Source: Geopsychrobacter sp.
Lineage (GTDB): Bacteria; Desulfobacterota; Desulfuromonadia; Desulfuromonadales; Geopsychrobacteraceae
Assembly: GCA_030620915.1 (NCBI GenBank)
Contig: JAUXIR010000010.1
Coordinates: 1 to 13,325, forward strand
Direction of reading: 5' to 3'
Length of the DNA: 13,325 nucleotides
Numbering within the stretch: the stretch's first letter is position 1; each line of letters opens with the position of its first letter. The translations under genes and the position numbers were made by a program. Below are positions 7,069 through 13,325 of this stretch, in pieces. The notes beneath the pieces were generated by a model. That model was not told the origin of the DNA. It was given only the letters and a program-made list of their open reading frames with translations, and searched no databases.

Positions 7069-7097
7069 TTTATAACACAAACATCCAGGCATGGCAA
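7069..7097 (-). promoter_or_regulatory. Candidate promoter for psd-pssA
   Basis: TTGCCA (7097-7092) and TATAAA (7074-7069) are separated by exactly 17 nt on the minus strand, each a 5/6 match to sigma-70 consensus. The start point would be near 7062, about 67 nt before the psd ATG. Confidence 0.6.
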
Positions 7098-7138
7098 ACT
7101 GCAGCCAGCCAAGCCGCCGCAAACAGAAGCCCAGAGTC

Positions 7139-7630
7139 TCAGCCGGCAACTCCTTTGGAGCCGCGGCCGATCACGACCGGACCGGAGCGCACGACCTCCT
7201 TGATCCCCATCGGGGTCAAGAGTGCGAGAACCGCATCGATCTTGGCGGGCGCACCGGTTATTTCAACGGTGTATGATTTGGGGGTGACATCAACAACCTT
7301 GGCGCGAAAGATATCGACAATCCGCAGAACCTCGGCCCGCGAATCGGACTCGGCCGTCACCTTGACCAGCGCCAGTTCGCGCTCGACATATTCGTCATCG
7401 GTAAAATCGACCACCTTGATGGTAGAGATCAGCTTGTTGAGCTGCTTGGTGACCTGTTCCAGGATCCGATCATCACCCCGGGTGACGATGGTCATCCGCG
7501 AGGTATCGGGCTCCAGGGTCGGTGCGACCGAAAGGCTTTCGATATTGAAGCCGCGCCCCGAAAAGAGTCCCGCCACCCGTGCGAGCACACCGAACTCATT
7601 CTCCACCAGCACTGAAATTGTGTGTTTCAT
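7139..7630 (-). CDS. ilvN: Acetolactate synthase small (regulatory) subunit
   Basis: The 163-residue product is the regulatory partner of IlvB; it raises catalytic activity and gives valine feedback inhibition. An N-terminal ACT domain is clear (HTISVLVENEFGVLARVAGLFSGRGFNIESL, about 3-33, running to about 76), followed by the C-terminal small-subunit domain (about 85-158). This is the two-domain form of standard length. The start is ATG at 7630, preceded by CGGAGAGATAG. It lies 40 nt after the ilvB stop. In related genomes, ilvC (ketol-acid reductoisomerase) commonly follows; here psd follows directly. Confidence 0.96.
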   Translation of the reverse strand: MKHTISVLVENEFGVLARVAGLFSGRGFNIESLSVAPTLEPDTSRMTIVTRGDDRILEQVTKQLNKLISTIKVVDFTDDEYVERELALVKVTAESDSRAEVLRIVDIFRAKVVDVTPKSYTVEITGAPAKIDAVLALLTPMGIKEVVRSGPVVIGRGSKGVAG

Positions 7631-7670
7631 CTATCTCTCCGTTCTCTCAATAAAAAAGCAGACTGGCCGA

Positions 7671-9368
7671 TCAGGAGGCCAGAACCATTTCATGTATCCC
7701 TTTTCCGGCAGGGACCATCGGCATCACATTCTCTTCGCGGCTGACCTTGAATTCCATCAGGACCGGACCATCGATTTCGAAGGCTTTCTTGATAACCGTC
7801 TCAACGTCATCGACCTTGTCGGTACTCAACCCGGTTGCGCCATAGGCCTCGGCCAGCTTAACAAAATCGATCGGCAGCTCCATGCAGGTCTGGCTATAGC
7901 GCTTATCGAAGAAAAGCTGCTGCCACTGACGTACCATACCAAGAAAGTTATTGTTGAGAATCGCGATCTTGACCGGCAGACGGTACTGAACCAGGGTCGC
8001 CAGCTCCTGTGAATTCATCTGGAAAGAGCCATCCCCCGAAATATCAATCACCTGACGGTTCGGAAATGCGACCTGGGCACCAAGCGCGGCCGGCAAGCCA
8101 TAACCCATGGTTCCGAGGCCACCCGAAGTCAAAAAAGTTCGTGGCTGACGAAAGTTAAAAAACTGCGCCGTCCACATCTGGTGTTGACCGACCTCGGTCG
8201 TAATAATGGCATCTTCAGCAGAGAGTTCACTGATTTTTTCGATTACATATTGCGGCTTGATCACCGACTTCGAGGATTGGTAGCCCATCGGATGCTTGGC
8301 CTTCCAGCCAACGATCTCCTTACGCCAATCGGCAGTCTGCTCAACCTGCCTGGCAACATCCTGAGGTTGCTCCTTCAGCTGCCTCAGCAATGTCGTCAGC
8401 ACACTCTTCAGATCACCGACCACCGGCAGATCGACCCGTACAATCTTATGGATTGAAGAGGGATCGATATCGAACTGGATGATTTTGGCTTTTTTGGCAA
8501 AGGCATCGATACGGCCGGTCACCCGGTCATCAAAGCGGGCTCCGATCGCCACCAACAGGTCACATTCAGTGACCGACATGTTGGCAAAATAGGTGCCGTG
8601 CATGCCGAGCATACCGAGAGCCAGCGGATGCTCGCCGGGAAAGGCTGCCATCGCCATCAGGGTGGTGGTCACCGGGATCTGAAGCAGTTCTGCCAACTCG
8701 AGTAGTTCCGGGCAGACATCTGCAAGGCTGGCCCCGCCGCCGACATAGAAAACCGGGCGCTTGGCCTTGAGCAGCATCTGCGCTGCCTTGCCAATCTGGC
8801 GTTCGTCACCATCAACTGTCGGCTTGTAGCCCCGCATCTTGACTGTATCGGGGTAGCTGAATTTCATCGAAGCGACCTGAATATCCTTCGGCAGATCGAT
8901 CAACACCGGACCGGGACGGCCGGTGCGGGCAATGAAGAAAGCTTTCTTGATCATCAGCGGCAGGTCACGAAGGTCCTGAACCAAAAAGTTATGCTTGGTG
9001 CAGGGCCGCGTGATGCCACAGATATCGGCTTCCTGAAAAGCATCATTGCCGATCAACGCGGTCGGCACCTGACCGGTGATAATCACCATTGGAATCGAAT
9101 CCATATAGGCGGTCGCAATACCGGTCACGGTGTTGGTTGCGCCAGGCCCACTGGTCGCAATCACCACCCCGACCTCGCCGGTCGTGCGGGCATAGCCATC
9201 GGCGGCGTGAACTGCGGCCTGTTCGTGGCGGGTCAGAATATGCTTGATCGGCGAATCATACAGATCATCGTAGATATTGATAACTGCACCACCTGGGTAG
9301 CCGAAAACAGTCTCGACCCCCTCAAGGCGCAGGCTCTCTAGCAGAATTTGCGAACCGGTCAGTTTCAA
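7671..9368 (-). CDS. ilvB: Acetolactate synthase large (catalytic) subunit
   Basis: This thiamine-diphosphate enzyme makes acetolactate (to valine and leucine) or acetohydroxybutyrate (to isoleucine). The 565-residue protein has the three expected domains: an N-terminal pyrimidine-binding domain with the catalytic Glu49 in RHEQAA, a central FAD-binding domain (about 190-330), and the C-terminal PP domain with the GDGSF...NNN cofactor motif (446-474) and W482 in VRQWQ. The start chosen is TTG at 9368 (reading [12 protein letters not shown]), because GAGGAG lies 6 nt upstream and family proteins begin here; the frame stays open upstream to a GTG at 9440, but that extension would cross a hairpin. 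Paired with ilvN. The FAD-dependent biosynthetic type is supported by length and the adjoining small subunit. Confidence 0.95.
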   Translation of the reverse strand: MKLTGSQILLESLRLEGVETVFGYPGGAVINIYDDLYDSPIKHILTRHEQAAVHAADGYARTTGEVGVVIATSGPGATNTVTGIATAYMDSIPMVIITGQVPTALIGNDAFQEADICGITRPCTKHNFLVQDLRDLPLMIKKAFFIARTGRPGPVLIDLPKDIQVASMKFSYPDTVKMRGYKPTVDGDERQIGKAAQMLLKAKRPVFYVGGGASLADVCPELLELAELLQIPVTTTLMAMAAFPGEHPLALGMLGMHGTYFANMSVTECDLLVAIGARFDDRVTGRIDAFAKKAKIIQFDIDPSSIHKIVRVDLPVVGDLKSVLTTLLRQLKEQPQDVARQVEQTADWRKEIVGWKAKHPMGYQSSKSVIKPQYVIEKISELSAEDAIITTEVGQHQMWTAQFFNFRQPRTFLTSGGLGTMGYGLPAALGAQVAFPNRQVIDISGDGSFQMNSQELATLVQYRLPVKIAILNNNFLGMVRQWQQLFFDKRYSQTCMELPIDFVKLAEAYGATGLSTDKVDDVETVIKKAFEIDGPVLMEFKVSREENVMPMVPAGKGIHEMVLAS

Positions 9369-9384
9369 CGAAGTCTCCTCACTT

Positions 9385-9416
9385 AAAAGTCCCTGTCCCG
9401 AAAGGCTACAGGGACT
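9385..9416 (-). terminator. Attenuator-like hairpin in the ilvB leader
   Basis: A 9-bp perfect stem AGTCCCTGT/ACAGGGACT (arms 9388-9396 and 9408-9416, 11-nt loop) is followed directly on the minus strand by TTT. It ends 7 nt before the GAGGAG of ilvB. If the promoter upstream is real, the hairpin is in the 5' leader and would regulate ilvB; otherwise it is a terminator of readthrough from upstream. Confidence 0.5.
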
Positions 9417-9465
9417 CTCTCTCAAACAGCAGACGAGCACAAGATATTGCCCGACAAAAAAAAAG

Positions 9466-9494
9466 AATATAATATGAATTGGTCAAGCGTGCAA
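9466..9494 (-). promoter_or_regulatory. Weak candidate promoter for ilvBN
   Basis: On the minus strand, TTGCAC (9494-9489) and TATATT (9471-9466) are 17 nt apart inside an AT-rich patch. The -10 is a good match, the -35 only partial; an overlapping TTGACC is too close to the -10 to serve. Some promoter is expected here because a hairpin separates ilvB from the gene before it. Confidence 0.35.
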
Positions 9495-9606
9495 ACCGCC
9501 CGGTGTCAGCACGAGAAACAACCTTGGCACAATGGGTCGGCCGGAGCGACCCACCCGCCAAATACCAAAAACAGTCCTGCCCATACCCGCCCCCAATAGA
9601 TACAGC

Positions 9607-9637
9607 AAAGGGTCTAAGCGCATGGCTTAAACCCTTT
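9607..9637 (-). terminator. Hairpin terminating the DUF465 gene transcript
   Basis: A 13-bp inverted repeat (arms 9607-9619 and 9625-9637) lies 33 nt after the DUF465 stop. The one imperfect position forms a G-U wobble in minus-strand RNA but a C-A mismatch in plus-strand RNA, which supports function on the minus strand. The following T tract is poor (CCCTTTGCTG), so termination may need help. Confidence 0.55.
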
Positions 9638-9670
9638 ACAATCTTGAGATATTCCTGTTCCCCCGCAGTC

Positions 9671-9889
9671 TTAACAGGCAGCGCTTGCGACGAGCCGCTC
9701 CATTTCATCCTTGCCAGACAGCTTCATCTTTTTGACGTTCAAGATTTCAACCTCCTCCCGAGGGGAGAGGAAACCTTTTTTTTCAAATTCGGCCAAACGT
9801 TTTTCAAAAAGAGAGTGTTCTTCATAGAGCATGCGGAATCGGGAGTTGGTGTTTAGCAGGTCTTGCAAAATATTCTGATCAATTTCCAT
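9671..9889 (-). CDS. DUF465 (YdcH-like) small coiled-coil protein
   Basis: The 72-residue protein is short, highly charged and probably helical. The pattern FRMLYEEHSLFEKRLAEFEKK (18-38), then LSPREEVEILNVKKMKLSGKDEMERL, matches the DUF465/YdcH family, in which a short helical hairpin is expected. The molecular role of the family is not established; no catalytic residues or membrane segments are visible. The start is ATG at 9889 with a strong GGAGGTG 4-5 nt upstream. It sits alone between tsaB (105-nt gap) and ilvB (about 300-nt gap), with a hairpin after it, so it may be a single-gene unit or the tail of the dxr-rseP-tsaB operon. Confidence 0.85.
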   Translation of the reverse strand: MEIDQNILQDLLNTNSRFRMLYEEHSLFEKRLAEFEKKGFLSPREEVEILNVKKMKLSGKDEMERLVASAAC

Positions 9890-9937
9890 ATTGCACCTCC
9901 GCGCATGGGTTTGAAGGTCTAAAAACGCTTCACTAAG

Positions 9938-9969
9938 AGAAAAACACAGACGTTATTGATTGTCAATAA
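9938..9969 (-). promoter_or_regulatory. Candidate promoter with overlapping palindrome upstream of the DUF465 gene
   Basis: A perfect TTGACA -35 (9966-9961, minus strand) is followed at 17 nt only by TTTTCT, a poor -10. A 7-bp inverted repeat, TTATTGA-TTG-TCAATAA (9953-9969), overlaps the -35 and could be an operator. It lies 64 nt upstream of the DUF465 start. Confidence 0.35.
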
Positions 9970-9994
9970 ATCATGCGATCCCGGTTCGCTGAAA

Positions 9995-10684
9995 TCAGCC
10001 CCTCTTTGGCGGCTTCAATTCAGCATCTGACGGGCGGATATAGACCGGCGCCAGTTGCGCCGCGCCAAGCTGCATCCCCGGTTGAAACAGCAGTGCCGCA
10101 AGGGCAGCAGCAGCCGAGGCACGCGGTTGATGATGACAGGCCGCAGGAATCCCGGCTCGTTCTCCGAGTATTTCATCAATCAAAGGACGATAGAGCTCAA
10201 CGGCATCTCCCACCAGGGCAACCTCCCCTGCGAGACGTCCTAAAGCCTTCTCTGGCGGCAGAACCAACTCTGGCCCTGCAGCAACAGGTATCCCGTCGAT
10301 CCAGCGATAAAGTGCGGTATAAACCTCTTTTTTGCGCGCATCCAGCAGAGCACAGACCGGCAGTGTGCTGAGTGGTAGATTCATCGCCAGCAGCTGCAAG
10401 GATGAGATGCCAATCAACGGCAATTTTGCCGCATGGGCCAAACCCTTGGCCGTCGCCAGTCCGATGCGCAGACCGGTAAAAGATCCAGGCCCACGAACCA
10501 CCGCGATTAAATCCAGCTCTTCCAAGGTTAGATTCCCAGCCTGCAGCACCTGCTCGACCTGATCAAGCAAACGCTCACTATGAACCGCCTTGATATTGAG
10601 CAGGGTTTCTGCGACCAGCTGTTGGCCGACAAGCAGCGCAACGCTGCCGGTAGCTGTCGCCGTATCCAGTGCCAGAATTTTCAT
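9995..10684 (-). CDS. tsaB: tRNA threonylcarbamoyladenosine modification protein TsaB
   Basis: TsaB is the non-catalytic partner that binds and stabilises TsaD during formation of t6A at position 37 of ANN-decoding tRNAs. The 229-residue protein has the family N-terminus MKILALDTATATGSVALL (ASKHA fold, phosphate-1 loop) and the signature GPGSFTGLRIGLATAKG (65-81). TsaD's metal-binding HxxxH motif is absent, as expected for TsaB; length also excludes TsaD. ATG at 10684 is chosen because it starts the family consensus exactly; a TTG at 10693 overlaps the rseP stop and is possible. There is no clear Shine-Dalgarno; the start is 5 nt after the rseP stop, so translational coupling is likely. Confidence 0.93.
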   Translation of the reverse strand: MKILALDTATATGSVALLVGQQLVAETLLNIKAVHSERLLDQVEQVLQAGNLTLEELDLIAVVRGPGSFTGLRIGLATAKGLAHAAKLPLIGISSLQLLAMNLPLSTLPVCALLDARKKEVYTALYRWIDGIPVAAGPELVLPPEKALGRLAGEVALVGDAVELYRPLIDEILGERAGIPAACHHQPRASAAAALAALLFQPGMQLGAAQLAPVYIRPSDAELKPPKRG

Positions 10685-10689
10685 CGCAA

Positions 10690-12009
10690 TCAACTCGACC
10701 AGAAGAGTCTGGCAAGATCGTTATAGAACGCAAGAACCATCAGCATGAGCAACAGTGCCAGACCAATCTGCTGCAAAATTTCCCGCGCACGAGTCGACAG
10801 CGGCTTGCGAAATACCAATTCCAGAACATAAAAAAGAATATGCCCGCCATCGAGAATCGGAATCGGTAACAGATTGAGAATCCCGAGTTGAATGGAGATA
10901 AAGGCCAACACCGACAACATCGCCGACAAATTGGCCTGGGCGGCCTGCCCGGCAACCTGGACAACCGTGATCGGACCGCCGATATTCTTGGCCGACACAT
11001 GCCCGGTAAAGAGCTTCTGGATAAAGACCAGCGTCAGCTCGATCAGTTCAATGGTACGCTCAGCCCCCTCACGAAACGCCGCCAGCGGTCCGAATTTCTT
11101 GCTGACGGTTTGCTGTTCCGGACCAATGCCGATGAGCCAGGCGCCGCTCTCGTGAAGCTTGGGCTGTAGGGGCAGGGTCAATTCAGCAGTATCACGTTTC
11201 AGCAGCAGATCGACCGACTGTCCTTCGGCCTGCTGGATCAAATGCTTGAGATCGTACCAGGACGTGATCGGCACTCCAGAAATCTGCAGAATCTGATCAC
11301 CTTTTTGCAATCCGGCCGCGGCAGCAGGCATATCGGGCATCAGACTCCCGACGATTGCCGGTTGCACCGGCAGCAGACCGATCGCCTGCAGGCCCTCCAG
11401 ACTGCCATTATCAGCAGGCAGAACGATCTCTGCAGAACCACCCTGCCGCTGCACGCCAAATCGGAGTTCATCTCCGGCGTAGCTGACAAGAGCCTTACTG
11501 GCATCTTTCCAATCGGCCAAGGGCTCACCATTGAGGCTCTGCAGGCAGTCCCCCGCAGAAAAACCTGCAGCGGCCGCTTCGGAGCCAGGCGTCACATAAC
11601 CGATACAGGCAGGCTGATCGAGATAGGCCGGGAGTTGCACCCCGACCATATAAGAGATCGGCAGGATCAAAAAAGGGAGCATCAGGTTCATCAGCGGACC
11701 GGCCACAACAATTGCCAGCCGCCGCGCGACCGATTTGTCGGCAAAAGAGCGCTCGCGCTCCGCGGCCGTCAGTTCGGCATCTTCCCCCTGTTCGCCCCCC
11801 CCCTCACCCAGCATCTGGACATAACCACCCAGTGGGATCGCACAGACAAGGTATTCCGTCTCTCCCCAGGTCTTGGAGAGAAGCTTGGGTCCGAAACCGA
11901 GGGAAAACTTGAGGATTTTAACCCCGGCAAGACGGGCAACACAGTAATGTCCAAGCTCGTGGACAAAGACCAGAATCCCGAGCATGACTATTCCGGCAAT
12001 AATGGTCAT
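10690..12009 (-). CDS. rseP: RIP metalloprotease (site-2 protease)
   Basis: This inner-membrane zinc protease cuts membrane-embedded anti-sigma factors or remnant signal peptides; in E. coli it releases sigma-E. The 439-residue protein has HELGH at 17-21 within the first membrane helix, a second metal ligand in LLPIPILDGG (380-389, D387), and two PDZ-like domains between them (about 130-205 and 215-290), with loops IGYVTPGSEAAAAGF and VGSLMPDMPAAAAGL. The GPxxNL motif (104-109) begins the second helix. The start is ATG at 12009, overlapping the dxr stop in a TGATG, with AAGGAG 7 nt upstream. A co-operon with cdsA and dxr is common in proteobacteria. Its target anti-sigma factor is not in the window. 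Confidence 0.95.
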   Translation of the reverse strand: MTIIAGIVMLGILVFVHELGHYCVARLAGVKILKFSLGFGPKLLSKTWGETEYLVCAIPLGGYVQMLGEGGGEQGEDAELTAAERERSFADKSVARRLAIVVAGPLMNLMLPFLILPISYMVGVQLPAYLDQPACIGYVTPGSEAAAAGFSAGDCLQSLNGEPLADWKDASKALVSYAGDELRFGVQRQGGSAEIVLPADNGSLEGLQAIGLLPVQPAIVGSLMPDMPAAAAGLQKGDQILQISGVPITSWYDLKHLIQQAEGQSVDLLLKRDTAELTLPLQPKLHESGAWLIGIGPEQQTVSKKFGPLAAFREGAERTIELIELTLVFIQKLFTGHVSAKNIGGPITVVQVAGQAAQANLSAMLSVLAFISIQLGILNLLPIPILDGGHILFYVLELVFRKPLSTRAREILQQIGLALLLMLMVLAFYNDLARLFWSS

Positions 12010-13184
12010 CAACTCACTCCTTCTGCTATCAATCGTGCGGCCTGTTGACGGCCCCAGCTATCGGCCTCAAGGACCTGATCGAGTTCAGTAATTGCTATCG
12101 ACTCATGGATCTTCAACACCTGAGTAATAATTTCAGGGATTTGTAGAAATCTGATCTTTTCTTGCAAGAAAGCCGCAACGGCAATCTCATTGGCCGCGTT
12201 CATCACAGCCGGACAGGTTCCGCCCCGTTCAAGCGCCTGATAGGCAAGCCCCAAACAGGCGAAACGCCCGAGGTCAGGCTCTGAGAAACTCAGATCGCTG
12301 CAGCGACACAAATCGAGGGAATTTTGTTTCAATGGCAGACGCTCAGGCCATGAGAGCGCATAGGCAATCGGTGTCTTCATGTCGGGAATACCAAGCTGGG
12401 CAATCACCGCACCATCGCAGTATTCGACCAGAGAGTGCACAATGCTCTGGGGATGGATATGGACCGCTATTTGCTCAGCAGGCAGATTGAACAGCCAACG
12501 CGCTTCGATCACCTCGAGTCCCTTATTCATCATGGTTGCAGAATCGATAGTGATCTTCTGGCCCATCTCCCAGTTGGGATGGGCCAAGGCGTCCGCAAGG
12601 TTCACTCGCTGCAAATCGTCAAGGCTGGCGTTCCGAAACGGACCTCCCGAAGCGGTAAGAATCAAACGACGCACGTCTTGGCCGCGCTGTCCAGCCAAGG
12701 ATTGAAAAATCGCCGAATGCTCGCTATCGACCGGAATCAGCCGCACTCCCCGGCGTGCGACTTCGGCCATAAAGAGTTCACCGGCAGCGACCAGGATTTC
12801 TTTGTTGGCCAGCGCAATATCCTTACCCGCGCGAACCGCTGCCATGGTCGGGATCAATCCGGCAGCACCGACAATCGCTGAAACCACCATGTCGGCAGCG
12901 GGGTGGGTGGCGCAACAAATCAATCCATCGACACCGGCGAGAATCTCCGGGCCATCGGTACCGATCTCATCGCGCAGTAGCTGGGCGGCCACTTCATCAG
13001 CCACCGCAACGACTTCCGGCCGAAATTGCCTGATCTGCTTTTTAAGCAGGGGTGTATTCGATCCAGCGGTCAGGCTGATCACCCGGTAGCGCTCAGGAAA
13101 AGCGGCGACGATCTCAAGGGTGCTGACCCCGATAGAGCCGGTCGAACCAAGAATAGCTATCGTTTTTTGTTCTTTACTGGGCAT
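12009..13184 (-). CDS. dxr: 1-deoxy-D-xylulose 5-phosphate reductoisomerase
   Basis: Dxr (IspC) performs the first committed step of the MEP isoprenoid pathway, converting DXP to MEP with NADPH and a divalent metal. The 391-residue protein shows the N-terminal nucleotide motif GSTGSIG (13-19), LANKE (125-129), the metal-binding DSEHSAIFQ (153-161), LTASGGPF (176-183), the [19 protein letters not shown] block (204-222) with the metal ligand E224, and [12 protein letters not shown]. It is complete and of normal length. The start is ATG at 13184; no Shine-Dalgarno is visible before it, so coupling to cdsA, whose stop is 31 nt upstream, may be needed. Its stop overlaps the rseP start by one base. 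Confidence 0.96.
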   Translation of the reverse strand: MPSKEQKTIAILGSTGSIGVSTLEIVAAFPERYRVISLTAGSNTPLLKKQIRQFRPEVVAVADEVAAQLLRDEIGTDGPEILAGVDGLICCATHPAADMVVSAIVGAAGLIPTMAAVRAGKDIALANKEILVAAGELFMAEVARRGVRLIPVDSEHSAIFQSLAGQRGQDVRRLILTASGGPFRNASLDDLQRVNLADALAHPNWEMGQKITIDSATMMNKGLEVIEARWLFNLPAEQIAVHIHPQSIVHSLVEYCDGAVIAQLGIPDMKTPIAYALSWPERLPLKQNSLDLCRCSDLSFSEPDLGRFACLGLAYQALERGGTCPAVMNAANEIAVAAFLQEKIRFLQIPEIITQVLKIHESIAITELDQVLEADSWGRQQAARLIAEGVS

Positions 13185-13215
13185 CAGATATTTCTATTTT
13201 TGTCCGGACAATAAG

Positions 13216-13325
13216 TCAGGAGAGTAGACACGCCAGGTAATAGGCGAGAGGGAAGGCGAACAACAGGCTGTCGAGGCGATCCAATATACCACCGTGCCCG
13301 GGGAAGATTCCGCCAGAGTCCTTAA
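13216..13325 (-). CDS. cdsA: Phosphatidate cytidylyltransferase, C-terminal end (gene continues beyond window)
   Basis: Thirty-five C-terminal residues are visible, ending at TGA 13218-13216. The fragment reads [22 protein letters not shown], which is the core of the CDP-diacylglycerol synthase signature (KDxxxxxPGHGGxxDRxD), followed by a hydrophobic tail as in the last membrane helix. CdsA makes CDP-diacylglycerol from phosphatidic acid and CTP, supplying PssA encoded about 7 kb away in this window. The order cdsA-dxr-rseP is typical of proteobacteria. The truncation is due to the window edge only. Confidence 0.93.
   Translation of the reverse strand, partial: KDSGGIFPGHGGILDRLDSLLFAFPLAYYLACLLS

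Larger units (their letters stand above)
9369..9606 (-). other. ilvB upstream/leader region, no gene recognised
   Basis: This stretch, together with the hairpin at 9607-9637, lies between the DUF465 gene and ilvB. It holds a weak promoter candidate (9466-9494), a run of ten T on the minus strand just downstream of it, and a terminator-like hairpin at 9388-9416 immediately before the ilvB Shine-Dalgarno. No T-box sequence and no separate leader peptide with a Shine-Dalgarno was found. Confidence 0.5.

Noticed and set aside
9369..9440. N-terminal extension of ilvB from a GTG at 9440, including a valine/leucine-rich start (VLVCCL) that looks like a BCAA leader peptide
   Set aside because: It has no SD, no stop before ilvB, and crosses the hairpin. 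The TTG at 9368 has a good SD and matches the family N-terminus.
13201..13210. Perfect 10-bp palindrome TGTCCGGACA between cdsA and dxr
   Set aside because: Too short for a terminator, no T tract, and within a 31-nt operon gap; probably chance.
1..13325. Search for mobile elements, CRISPR repeats, tRNA/rRNA genes or defence systems
   Set aside because: No transposase-like proteins, direct repeat arrays, tRNA-like cloverleafs or anomalous-composition islands were seen; the window reads as conserved chromosomal backbone.

Overview
The window is about 13.3 kb of dense chromosomal sequence, moderately GC-rich, with almost every gene on the minus strand. Both the gene order (cdsA, dxr, rseP, tsaB, a DUF465 gene, ilvB, ilvN, psd, pssA, leuA, leuC, leuD) and the protein types resemble, from memory, the Geobacter/Desulfuromonas/Pelobacter group (Desulfuromonadia, formerly Deltaproteobacteria). 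A leucine T-box leader in front of leuA fits that group too. No mobile elements, CRISPR arrays, tRNA or rRNA genes were seen.

Layout, following minus-strand transcription from the right edge: the 3' end of cdsA (CDP-diacylglycerol synthase), then dxr (MEP isoprenoid pathway), rseP (site-2 protease) and tsaB (tRNA t6A modification), the last three tightly packed with overlapping or near-overlapping ends. A small DUF465 gene follows and ends at a hairpin. A roughly 300-bp spacer with a weak promoter and an attenuator-like hairpin leads into ilvB-ilvN (acetolactate synthase). A second spacer, with a good promoter and another hairpin, leads into psd-pssA (phosphatidylethanolamine synthesis), which ends at a strong terminator. 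Next comes a classical promoter, a T-box riboswitch with a CUC leucine specifier, and an intrinsic terminator. Between that terminator and leuA lies a 33-codon small ORF with a near-perfect Shine-Dalgarno sequence. The operon continues leuA-leuC-leuD, then a hairpin and a YegS/DagK-type lipid kinase. The only plus-strand gene, a partial DsbC/DsbG-like disulfide isomerase at the left edge, converges on the lipid kinase across a bidirectional terminator.

Functionally, the window combines branched-chain amino acid synthesis (ilvBN, leuACD; neither ilvC nor leuB is present) with phospholipid synthesis (cdsA, pssA, psd, lipid kinase). CdsA makes CDP-diacylglycerol, PssA converts it to phosphatidylserine, and Psd decarboxylates that to phosphatidylethanolamine. 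The protein-coding genes are mostly ordinary housekeeping families. The less ordinary content is in the leaders: the leuA T-box with its adjacent rare-leucine-codon small ORF, and hairpins placed in the 5' regions of ilvB, psd and the lipid kinase.
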